From: Paenibacillus_E sp052115445
GTDB lineage: Bacteria > Bacillota > Bacilli > Paenibacillales > NBRC-103111
Reading direction: 5' to 3'
Assembly: GCF_052115445.1 (NCBI RefSeq)
Contig: NZ_JBFRGR010000006.1
Coordinates: 124,001-188,000, forward strand
Length of the DNA stretch: 64,000 nt
The first letter of the stretch is position 1. Each line of letters begins with the position of its first letter. Of the stretch, positions 55,803-63,403 are shown piece by piece. The notes beneath the pieces are model-generated. The model saw nothing but the letters and a program-made list of their open reading frames with translations. It was not told the origin of the DNA and did not search any database. Both the position numbers and the translations under genes were made by a program.

Positions 55803-56498
55803 TCATACGGTCAAATGCTTCCGGACGAGATCTTCGCTCAGATGCTCTGCTTTCCCTTCGGCAGCAATGGTGCCGCGGTCAAGTACATAGTAGTAATCAG
55901 CGATGCTAGTAGCAAACTCTAAACTTTGCTCTACCAATAGAACGGCAATTTCTCGATTGCGCTTAATCGTTTCAATAATGGCCTCAATCTCCATGACGAT
56001 AGATGGCTGTATCCCCTCCATAGGTTCATCTAGGAGCAGCAGTTTAGGTCCAGGAGCCAATGCCCGTGCGATAGCTAATTGCTGCTGCTGGCCGCCACTG
56101 AGGTCCCCTCCTTTGCGATGGAGCATTTGTCGAAGTACAGGAAACGTATCGAAGATCGTATCGGGTAATTTCTTGCGACGATCGAATGAGGCTTCTAAGC
56201 CTAATAAAAGATTCTCCTCTACCGATAGCTGGGGAAATATTTCCCTGCCCTGTGGTACATAACCAATGCCTGACTTGGCACGGCGGTCTGGTGAAGATGA
56301 AGTGATGTCTGTATCCGAGTACTGAATGGAACCCGATCGGGGCTTAATGAGTCCCATAATACTCTTCATTAAAGTTGATTTTCCAACCCCATTGCGCCCC
56401 ATTAGACAAACGATCTGACCGGGTCTTACTTCGAGGTTGACGTTACGGATGACCATACTTTCGCCATAGCCGGACTCTATACCTTGTAGTTTAAGCAC
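55803..56498 (-). CDS. urtE: Urea ABC transporter ATPase UrtE
   Basis: The protein of 231 residues is one of two ATPases of the high-affinity urea importer. Walker A is LMGRNGVGKSTLMKSI, the signature is GDLSGGQQQQLAIARAL, and Walker B is PKLLLLDEPMEGIQP; this LivF-like pattern with GIQP is typical of UrtE. GTG 56498 is the start, with GGAAGGAGAG upstream, overlapping the urtD stop by 8 bases. It is the last gene of urtABCDE. A terminator follows. Confidence 0.93.
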   Translation of the reverse strand: MLKLQGIESGYGESMVIRNVNLEVRPGQIVCLMGRNGVGKSTLMKSIMGLIKPRSGSIQYSDTDITSSSPDRRAKSGIGYVPQGREIFPQLSVEENLLLGLEASFDRRKKLPDTIFDTFPVLRQMLHRKGGDLSGGQQQQLAIARALAPGPKLLLLDEPMEGIQPSIVMEIEAIIETIKRNREIAVLLVEQSLEFATSIADYYYVLDRGTIAAEGKAEHLSEDLVRKHLTV

Positions 56499-57282
56499 CG
56501 CGTTCAACTCTCCTTCCGAGGTAGACTTCCGCCACTTTATCGTCATTCTGAATCTCTTGCATGGTGCCTTCGCGCAGGACAGTTCCTTCATGGAGAACCG
56601 TTACCATTCTAGCGAATTGGCGTACGAAAGCCATGTCGTGCTCAACGACGATAATAGTTTGATTGGCTGCAATTTCATGGAGCAGTTCACCCGTCTTCTC
56701 TGTTTCACTATCTGTCATGCCAGCGGCAGGCTCGTCGAGCAGCAAGAGATCAGGCTCTTGCATGAGAAGCATCCCGATTTCAAGCCACTGCTTCTCCCCA
56801 TGGGAGAGGGAACCCGCATGTTCTTTGGCTTTACTTTGCAGACCGATCATTTCAAGCCTGAGGTGAAGTCGTTCTCTTTGTTCACTTGTGGTTTTGGCCC
56901 AAAGCGCGCTGAGAAGGCCGCGCTGCTGCTTCATGGATAGTGCCAAATTTTCAAACACTGTCAATGTCGAGAAAACGGTAGGCGCCTGGAATTTGCGTCC
57001 AATCCCTAGTTGGGCAATTTGGTGCTCTTGGTGCTTGGTGAGATCAATCGAATCCTTGAATAAGACGTGGCCTTGCGAAGGCTTTACTTTGCCGCAAATG
57101 ACATCAAGGAGTGTTGTTTTGCCCGCACCATTAGGCCCGATAAGGAAGCGGAGTTCACCTTGTTTTAACGAGAAATCTAGATTTCGCAAGGCTTTGAAAC
57201 CGTCGAAGTTCACCTCAAGTCCCTTGACGCTCAGGATTGTCTCGTCAGTTGTCGGTTGTTGTTTCGCTAATTGTCCTAGCAT
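56491..57282 (-). CDS. urtD: Urea ABC transporter ATPase UrtD
   Basis: This 263-residue ATPase is LivG-like: LIGPNGAGKTTLLDVICGK (Walker A), LSHGEKQWLEIGMLL (signature variant SHGEKQ), LLLLDEPAAGMTDSETE (Walker B, typical of UrtD) and VVEHDMAFV. ATG 57282 is preferred as start. Its ribosome site reads GGAAAGNGGAAC, where N is base 57294; an in-frame ATG at 57309 lies closer to the urtC stop. The urtE start overlaps its end. Confidence 0.93.
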   Translation of the reverse strand: MLGQLAKQQPTTDETILSVKGLEVNFDGFKALRNLDFSLKQGELRFLIGPNGAGKTTLLDVICGKVKPSQGHVLFKDSIDLTKHQEHQIAQLGIGRKFQAPTVFSTLTVFENLALSMKQQRGLLSALWAKTTSEQRERLHLRLEMIGLQSKAKEHAGSLSHGEKQWLEIGMLLMQEPDLLLLDEPAAGMTDSETEKTGELLHEIAANQTIIVVEHDMAFVRQFARMVTVLHEGTVLREGTMQEIQNDDKVAEVYLGRRVERGA

Positions 57283-57317
57283 TGAAATGTTCCNCTTTCC
57301 GATTTGCATAAGCGCGG

Positions 57318-58409
57318 TTAAGTTTCTATGACTTCTTGCGATGTAGAGATCTGCTTCTTCGGATGCTGATTTCTGTTTCTTTTCCAATTGGAGAAAAAGT
57401 GGGTCAATGTGCCGACGATTCCCTTCGGCAGTAAAAGGACCACGACGATGAACATGGCGCCGAGCATGATGGGCCACCAAGCCGGATAGGCTTCGCTAAA
57501 GGTTGTTTTAGCTGTATTCGTAACTAATGCTCCAAGAACAGCGCCGCCAATCGTTGATCGACCGCCAATGGCTACCCATAGCACCATTTCAATAGATGGC
57601 ACGATGCCCATTTGCGCAGGGGAGATGATCCCTTCTTGAAGTACGAAGAGTACGCCAGCAAGCCCAGCTAACCCCGCGGAGAGGCAGTAGATGAATACCT
57701 TATACGTTACGGGATTATAGCCAATGAAGCGCACCCGATTCTCACCATCACGAATGGCAGTAAGAATATTGCCGAGTCGGCTAGTCACGAGCATAGTGCT
57801 AAGGATCAGCACGAGTAGTACGACAGCTAAGGTGAGATAGAAAAACAGCAGCTTGGTTGATTGCAACTGTAGATTCAGACCAAGAAAGGTCGTGAAATTC
57901 GTCAAACCATTCGTCCCGCCCGTATACCCTTGCTGCCCAACGAAGAGTGTCACCGTAATGATGACTAAAGCTTGGGATAAAATCGAGAAGAATGCACCTT
58001 TAATCCGATTGCGAAACGTAAAATAACCAAGGATGAAGGCGACGATCATCGGTACAATGAGCGCCAATAGGAATGCGGCCGCGGCACTGTGGAACGGCAT
58101 CCAGAACCACGGCAAGCTTTTGACACCACTCCAGGACATGAAATCAGGCAATTGATTTGGCGTGGAAGCCAGCTTCAGGTGCATAGCCATACAATAAGCG
58201 CCGAGACCGAAATATACGCCATGACCAAGGCTCAAGATGCCTGTATATCCCCAGATTAAATCAATTCCGATCGCGATAATGGCATAAGCCAGGAATTTGC
58301 CGAGTAAGGATAAACGAAAGTCAGACAAGAATAGGGGGGCAAGCGCGATGAGTAGTAGACAGATCCCATAGATGGTTAGTTTGAGCTTAGATTGTTTGGC
58401 AAAAAGCAT
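57318..58409 (-). CDS. urtC: Urea ABC transporter permease UrtC
   Basis: The 363-residue membrane protein is LivM-like with about ten helices. LIWGYTGILSLGHGVYFGLGA is the branched-chain/urea permease signature, in two parts of at most 20 residues: LIWGYTGILSLGHG and VYFGLGAYCMAMH. GGTNGLTNFTTFLG, AIRDGENRVRFIGYNP and AIGGRSTIGGAVLGA are further family blocks. The cytoplasmic tail (about 335-363) is Lys/Gln-rich. It pairs with UrtB to form the channel. urtB lies 22 bases upstream. Confidence 0.93.
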   Translation of the reverse strand: MLFAKQSKLKLTIYGICLLLIALAPLFLSDFRLSLLGKFLAYAIIAIGIDLIWGYTGILSLGHGVYFGLGAYCMAMHLKLASTPNQLPDFMSWSGVKSLPWFWMPFHSAAAAFLLALIVPMIVAFILGYFTFRNRIKGAFFSILSQALVIITVTLFVGQQGYTGGTNGLTNFTTFLGLNLQLQSTKLLFFYLTLAVVLLVLILSTMLVTSRLGNILTAIRDGENRVRFIGYNPVTYKVFIYCLSAGLAGLAGVLFVLQEGIISPAQMGIVPSIEMVLWVAIGGRSTIGGAVLGALVTNTAKTTFSEAYPAWWPIMLGAMFIVVVLLLPKGIVGTLTHFFSNWKRNRNQHPKKQISTSQEVIET

Positions 58410-58431
58410 AGATAGTAGTCACATCCTTTCT

Positions 58432-59337
58432 TCAATCTAAGGATCTCGAACGCATCGTTACAAGTCCCATTGGTTTCCATTGTAGGAAGGCGATGATCAG
58501 TGTAAACACAAGTACTTTACCGAGTGTAGCGCTGGTTGTATATTCCAAAGCCGTATTGAATACCCCGATTCCTAATGCACCAGCTACGGTGCCGATTAGC
58601 TTGCCGATTCCGCCAAGTACGACGACCATGAAGGCATCTACAATATAATAGGTCCCAATTGTGGGCCCGATCGGTCCAAGTAAGGATAGGGCACAACCGG
58701 CGATACCTGCCATAGCGGAGCCAAAAGCGAAGGATTGGGCATCAACTCTACGCGTAGATATTCCTAAACACGAAGCCATTTGGCGATTTTGCATAACCGC
58801 TCTCATTCGTCTTCCGCCAGCAGAGTGATAGAGATAGAGATAGATAATCAAGATGCATAATGCCACAAGCCCAATGATAAAGAGTCTCTTATATGGAAGA
58901 ATTAAGTCTGCCGTTACGTGCCATCCGCCTTCTAGCCATTGTGGTGCTTTCACAGCGACGTTGGGAGCGCCAAAGATGGATCGCGCAATTTGCTGTAAGG
59001 CAAGGGAGACGCCCCAGGTAGCGAGTAGGCTATCCAACGGTCTGCCGTACATGAAGCGAATGAGCACAACTTCGAGCAGCCAGCCTATGGCGAAAGCAAC
59101 GACAAAGGCAACGCCGAGTGAAACGACGAAATACCAGCCGAATGCAGAAGCGGGCATATACGATTGAAACCATTTCTGTACGAGGTAAGCCATATAAGCA
59201 CCGATCATAATAAATTCGCCATGCGCCATATTCATAACGTTCATGAGACCAAAGGTAATGGCGAGACCGATTGCGATCAAAAGCAGAATGGAGCTTAAGC
59301 TGAGTCCGTTAAATATTTGAAGCAGTAGCAAACTCAT
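58432..59337 (-). CDS. urtB: Urea ABC transporter permease UrtB
   Basis: The 301-residue protein is LivH-like: IGLAITFGLMNVMNMAHGEF and MIGAYMAYL near the N terminus, LLATWGVSLALQQIARSIFG, VMQNRQMASCLGISTRRVD and VVLGGIGKLIGTVAGALGIG. It has about eight helices and forms the second half of the urea channel. The N-terminal extension found in some UrtB proteins is absent, as in other Firmicutes. AAGGAGAGG lies before the ATG. An inverted-repeat hairpin in the gap after urtA could lower its transcription. Confidence 0.93.
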   Translation of the reverse strand: MSLLLLQIFNGLSLSSILLLIAIGLAITFGLMNVMNMAHGEFIMIGAYMAYLVQKWFQSYMPASAFGWYFVVSLGVAFVVAFAIGWLLEVVLIRFMYGRPLDSLLATWGVSLALQQIARSIFGAPNVAVKAPQWLEGGWHVTADLILPYKRLFIIGLVALCILIIYLYLYHSAGGRRMRAVMQNRQMASCLGISTRRVDAQSFAFGSAMAGIAGCALSLLGPIGPTIGTYYIVDAFMVVVLGGIGKLIGTVAGALGIGVFNTALEYTTSATLGKVLVFTLIIAFLQWKPMGLVTMRSRSLD

Positions 59338-59380
59338 GGCGACCTCTCCTTTCTCAGATGCGGGAGTAAAATGATGAAAT

Positions 59381-59406
59381 CCAGGACTGCGGTTAGGCAG
59401 TCCTGG
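59381..59406 (-). terminator. Hairpin between urtA and urtB, probable partial terminator
   Basis: CCAGGACTGC (59381-59390) pairs perfectly with GCAGTCCTGG (59397-59406). On the minus strand it is followed by a weak tail (ATTTCATCATTTTA). This would leave more urtA transcript than urtBCDE transcript. Confidence 0.65.
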
Positions 59407-59430
59407 TTTCTGAGTACCAACTTGTAAGTA

Positions 59431-60678
59431 TTATTTCGTTACTTCTGCGCCCCAAGGGTATGTTTTGAGGAATGGATCCGGTTTGAGTGCTTTGCCGGAA
59501 TTCCAAATTTCTTTGATTTGGCCATCAGCTGTAATTTGACCGATACGTGCTGTTTTGTAAATATGTTGATTCTCACCATCAATGGTGACTTTACCTTCAG
59601 GTGAATTCCACTCGATTCCTTTGGCTGCTGCTTTTACTTTCTCTACGTCAAAGGAACCTGCTTTCTTCACAGCTTCAGCCCACAGATACACAGCTGTGTA
59701 CCCAGCTTCAATTGGATCATCTGTTACGCGGTCCTTACCGTATTTGGCTTTGTAAGCATCAACGAATTTTTTGTTTTCAGGTGTATCTGTTGTTTGATAG
59801 TAGTTCCATGCTGTGTAGTGACCGTCGAGAACGGAAGCACCGATACCACGCACTTCTTCTTCGGCAATACTCACGGACATGGTTGTTAAATCTTTTGCCG
59901 AAATTCCAGCATCTTTCAGCTGCTTGAAGAAAGCAACGTTGCTATCGCCGTTCAATGTGTTGAAGACAACGTCTGGTTTTTCCTTTTTAATCTTACTAAT
60001 GATTGTATTGTAGTCTGTGTGTCCAAGCGGTGTGTATTCTTCAGCAACCAGTGTTCCGCCATCCGCTTTCAACTGCTCTTTAATAATTTTGTTGGCTGTT
60101 CTTGGGAAGACGTAGTCGGAACCAAGGAGGAAAAATTTCTTGCCTTTGTTTTGCAGGAGCCATGTGACTGCGGGGATGATTTGTTGGTTCGTTGTTGCGC
60201 CGACGTAGAAGATGTTAGGTGAGGATTCTACGCCTTCATACTGTACCGGGTACCAAAGTAATCCTTTGTTTTGCTCGACAACCGGTAGTACGGCTTTACG
60301 GCTAGCTGATGTCCAACAACCGAAAATTGTTACTACGCTGTCTTTTTGCAGGAGCTTCTTTGTCTTCTCTGCAAAAGTTGGCCAATCCGATGCCCCATCT
60401 TCGATCACGGGTTTAATCTTTTTGCCCAATAGTCCCCCAGCTGCATTAATTTCATCAATCGCCATGAGCTCAGCATCTCGAACAGATACCTCACTGATGG
60501 ACATTGTACCTGTTAGTGAGTGAAGAATTCCCACTGGTACGGTATCGCCAGATGTTGAAGCCACAGGTGCAGTCGTCGTAGAGGTGGTAGATTCTGTCTT
60601 CGCACAGCCGGCCGCTACTAACATCAAAGCCATACTTAGTGCAACTGTAAGCTTACCTTTGTTTCTTATCTCTCTCAT
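59431..60678 (-). CDS. urtA: Urea-binding lipoprotein UrtA
   Basis: The 415-residue protein has a lipoprotein signal (ALSMALMLVAAGCAKTES, Cys at about 25) and a Thr/Ser linker, then the type I periplasmic binding fold of the amide-urea family: VGILHSLTGTMSISEVSVRD, DGASDWPTFAEKTKKLL, VTIFGCWTSASRKAVLPV and LLWYPVQYEGVESSPNIFY, which are strong UrtA signatures. It captures urea outside the membrane. GGGAGTGG lies upstream of ATG. The gene is first in the minus-strand operon, under a GlnR/TnrA-type box. Confidence 0.95.
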   Translation of the reverse strand: MREIRNKGKLTVALSMALMLVAAGCAKTESTTSTTTAPVASTSGDTVPVGILHSLTGTMSISEVSVRDAELMAIDEINAAGGLLGKKIKPVIEDGASDWPTFAEKTKKLLQKDSVVTIFGCWTSASRKAVLPVVEQNKGLLWYPVQYEGVESSPNIFYVGATTNQQIIPAVTWLLQNKGKKFFLLGSDYVFPRTANKIIKEQLKADGGTLVAEEYTPLGHTDYNTIISKIKKEKPDVVFNTLNGDSNVAFFKQLKDAGISAKDLTTMSVSIAEEEVRGIGASVLDGHYTAWNYYQTTDTPENKKFVDAYKAKYGKDRVTDDPIEAGYTAVYLWAEAVKKAGSFDVEKVKAAAKGIEWNSPEGKVTIDGENQHIYKTARIGQITADGQIKEIWNSGKALKPDPFLKTYPWGAEVTK

Positions 60679-60723
60679 TCACGTCCCACTCCCTTGCCTT
60701 ACAAGATTTGGATTACATGGCTT

Positions 60724-60764
60724 ATGATAAATGGCGATACAAGTTAATGTCAACATAGATAACA
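60724..60764 (-). promoter_or_regulatory. urtA promoter with overlapping GlnR/TnrA box
   Basis: TGTCAACATAGATAACA (60748-60764) fits TGTNAN7TNACA exactly. On the minus strand its end supplies the -35 TTGACA (60753-60748); an 18-base spacer leads to TATCAT (60729-60724). Confidence 0.8.
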
Positions 60765-60862
60765 TTGAAATACAGTTTTTTGGTAAAAATGCACAAAATC
60801 AAGCGAAAAACTTGTAAAAATCACATGAAAACGAAAAAATTGGTTCGAAAACACCGATTTAA

Positions 60863-60879
60863 CGTCAATATACATAACA
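60863..60879. promoter_or_regulatory. GlnR/TnrA-type box upstream of ureA
   Basis: CGTCAATATACATAACA matches TGTNAN7TNACA with one mismatch (C for T at position 1). It ends 7 bases upstream of the ureA -35 box, a usual activator position. Confidence 0.75.
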
Positions 60880-60886
60880 TTGAAGA

Positions 60887-60915
60887 TTTACAATCGATAA
60901 ATACACGAATATAAT
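60887..60915 (+). promoter_or_regulatory. SigA promoter of the urease operon
   Basis: TTTACA (60887-60892), a 17-base spacer and TATAAT (60910-60915), 46 bases before the ureA GTG. A GTG start must be used because an in-frame ATG at 60914 lies within the -10 box. Confidence 0.75.
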
Positions 60916-60961
60916 GAGTGTAAAGGAATGCCATTATTCGGATTTAGAAGAGGTGAGAAAC

Positions 60962-61264
60962 GTGCATTTAACGGAAAGAGAGAAAGAGAAGCTACTCATT
61001 ACCGTAGCTGCTGACTTAGCTAGACGAAGGCTTGCCAGAGGCTTAAAGCTGAATTATCCAGAAAGTATTGCTCTGCTGACTTCCGAGATTATGGAAGGAG
61101 CAAGGGATGGCTTGACGGTCGCGCAGCTCATGGCATTCGGTACGACGATATTGAAGGCAGATCAAGTTATGGAAGGTGTGCCGCAAATGATTCACGAAGT
61201 GCAAGTGGAAGCCACGTTCCCCGATGGAACCAAATTAATTACGGTACATGAACCTATTACTTAA
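60962..61264 (+). CDS. ureA: Urease gamma subunit
   Basis: The protein of 100 residues is the smallest urease subunit: HLTEREKEKLLITVAADLAR, RLARGLKLNYPESIALLTSE, GARDGLTVAQLMAFG and MIHEVQVEATFPDGTKLITV. It has the standard gamma length. The start is GTG 60962 behind AGAGGTGAG. The in-frame ATG at 60914 lies in the -10 box and would add 16 unrelated residues. ureB follows 23 bases later. Confidence 0.96.
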   Translation: MHLTEREKEKLLITVAADLARRRLARGLKLNYPESIALLTSEIMEGARDGLTVAQLMAFGTTILKADQVMEGVPQMIHEVQVEATFPDGTKLITVHEPIT

Positions 61265-61287
61265 TTACACATGAAAGGGGCGAGCAC

Positions 61288-61671
61288 ATGGTTCCCGGTG
61301 AATATCGAACAGCCAAAGGCTATATAGAAATGAATGTTGGCAGACAGACGATAGAAATCATCGTTACGAATACAGGAGATCGACCGGTTCAAGTGGGGTC
61401 GCATTTTCATTTTTTTGAAGTCAATCGAGGGTTGGATTTCTCAAGAGAGCTAGCCTTTGGCATGCGCCTAGACATTCCTGCAGGAACAGCAGTCCGTTTC
61501 GAGCCTGGTGAGCAGAAACCGGTTCAACTTGTCGAATTAGGTGGAGCCAAATTGAGTTATGGACTCAATAATTTGAGTCAAGGTTTAGCGGTAAAAGACA
61601 AAATGCCGACAGAAACGAAAGCAAGATGGCAGGCTTGGGAGGGGATGCACGGTGAGTCGAATAGATCGTAA
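61288..61671 (+). CDS. ureB: Urease beta subunit
   Basis: The 127-residue subunit begins MVPGEYRTAKGYIEMNVGR, continues IIVTNTGDRPVQVGSHFHFF, ENRGLDF-like VNRGLDFSRELAFGMRLDIP, and AGTAVRFEPGEQKPVQLVEL, all typical of UreB. AAAGGGGCGAG lies before the ATG. It supports the alpha subunit in the (abc)3 enzyme. The ureC GTG lies inside its last codons (20-base overlap). Confidence 0.96.
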   Translation: MVPGEYRTAKGYIEMNVGRQTIEIIVTNTGDRPVQVGSHFHFFEVNRGLDFSRELAFGMRLDIPAGTAVRFEPGEQKPVQLVELGGAKLSYGLNNLSQGLAVKDKMPTETKARWQAWEGMHGESNRS

Positions 61672-63367
61672 GAACTATGCACTGATGTTTGGCCCTACAA
61701 CAGGCGATGCCATTCGATTGGCAGACACAGAACTATGGGCACAAATTGAGCATGATTACACCGTATATGGGGATGAATGTAAATTTGGCGGCGGCAAGGT
61801 TATCCGTGACGGTATGGGACAATCCAGCGGCGCGACCCGTACACAGGGGGTTCTAGATACATTAATAACGAATGCTGTCATTATTGATCACTGGGGGATT
61901 GTCAAAGGTGATATCGGTATTCGTGATGGTCATATTGTTGGTATTGGCAAAGCTGGCAACCCGGATATTATGGATGGCGTACATCCGAATATGATCGTAG
62001 GTGCAAGCACCGAGGTTATTGCGGGTGAGGGTAAAATCGTAACGGCTGGCGGCATCGACGCGCATATCCATTTCATTTGTCCGCAGCAAATTGAAACTGC
62101 GCTTTCTTCAGGCATGACGACGATGATCGGCGGTGGTACAGGTCCAGCAACCGGAACGAATGCGACAACCTGCACGCCAGGCGCATGGCACATGCAGCGG
62201 ATGTTGGAGGCAGCCGAAGCGTTTCCGATGAATCTGGGCTTTACCGGCAAAGGGAACTCTTCCTTCTTGGCGCCTCTGACGGAACAAATTGAAGCGGGCG
62301 CCATTGGCTTGAAGCTTCATGAGGATTGGGGAACGACGCCGGCAGCGATCGACATGTGTTTGGAAGCGGCAGATCGTTATGATGTGCAAGTGGCGATTCA
62401 TACGGATACATTGAATGAAGCGGGATTTCTTGAGGACACGCTTGCAGCGATTAAAGGACGTACCATTCATACGTATCATACCGAGGGAGCTGGGGGCGGT
62501 CATGCACCGGATATTATCCGAGCGGCCGCAGAGCTGAATGTCCTGCCCTCCTCGACCAATCCGACACGTCCGTACACGATCAATACAATTGAAGAACATT
62601 TGGATATGTTGATGGTGTGCCATCACTTGGATAGTCGAATTNCGGAAGATGTCGCTTTCGCCGATTCTCGGATTCGCCCTGAGACGATTGCAGCGGAGGA
62701 TATTCTGCATGACTTAGGCGTGTTCAGTATGCTGAGTTCCGACTCCCAGGCAATGGGGCGAGTGGGTGAGGTCATTATTCGAACGTGGCAAACCGCGGAT
62801 AAAATGAAAAAACAGCGCGGACCGCTAGCTCCGGATACCGAAAGCAATGATAATTTTCGAATCAAACGCTACATGGCGAAGTATACAATAAATCCAGCGA
62901 TTACCCACGGTATATCGCATCTTGTAGGGTCGATTGAACCAGGCAAATTCGCAGATTTGGTCGTTTGGAGTCCGATGTTTTTCGGTGTGAAGCCGGATCT
63001 CGTCCTTAAAGGCGGCAGCATTGCTTACGCCCAAATGGGAGATCCGAACGCATCCATCCCAACACCGCAGCCTGTCTTCGGTAGACCGATGTTCGCTGCA
63101 TTTGGGAAAGCGTTGACGCAAAGCTCGATTACCTTCGTTTCTCAGGCAGCGTATGACAGCGGGATCGGGGAGCGATTCGGATTGCAGAAGCGGATTGAGC
63201 CGGTGAAAGGCTGCCGCAGCATTTCCAAGAAAGATATGATTCATAACGACGGAACTCCTTCTATAGAAGTGAATCCAGAAACCTACGAGGTGAAGGTTGA
63301 TGGCGAAGCCGTAACCTGTGAGCCTGCGACAGAGCTGCCGATGGCGCAGTTATATTTCTTATTTTAA
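61652..63367 (+). CDS. ureC: Urease alpha (catalytic) subunit
   Basis: The 571-residue subunit hydrolyses urea to ammonia and carbamate with two Ni ions. DAHIHFICPQQ (His ligands), GLKLHEDWGTTP (Lys that becomes carbamylated), HTDTLNEAGFLED, MVCHHLD (flap region) and SSDSQAMGRVGEV (Asp ligand) are present. Base 62642 is N; the consensus Pro would need C there. The start is GTG 61652 with GAGGGG upstream. Full length is standard. ureF follows after 36 bases; ureE is missing between them. Confidence 0.97.
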   Translation: MSRIDRKNYALMFGPTTGDAIRLADTELWAQIEHDYTVYGDECKFGGGKVIRDGMGQSSGATRTQGVLDTLITNAVIIDHWGIVKGDIGIRDGHIVGIGKAGNPDIMDGVHPNMIVGASTEVIAGEGKIVTAGGIDAHIHFICPQQIETALSSGMTTMIGGGTGPATGTNATTCTPGAWHMQRMLEAAEAFPMNLGFTGKGNSSFLAPLTEQIEAGAIGLKLHEDWGTTPAAIDMCLEAADRYDVQVAIHTDTLNEAGFLEDTLAAIKGRTIHTYHTEGAGGGHAPDIIRAAAELNVLPSSTNPTRPYTINTIEEHLDMLMVCHHLDSRIXEDVAFADSRIRPETIAAEDILHDLGVFSMLSSDSQAMGRVGEVIIRTWQTADKMKKQRGPLAPDTESNDNFRIKRYMAKYTINPAITHGISHLVGSIEPGKFADLVVWSPMFFGVKPDLVLKGGSIAYAQMGDPNASIPTPQPVFGRPMFAAFGKALTQSSITFVSQAAYDSGIGERFGLQKRIEPVKGCRSISKKDMIHNDGTPSIEVNPETYEVKVDGEAVTCEPATELPMAQLYFLF

Positions 63368-63403
63368 AAAGAAGAGAAGAAAGTCCCGATTGAGGTGACA
63401 ACA

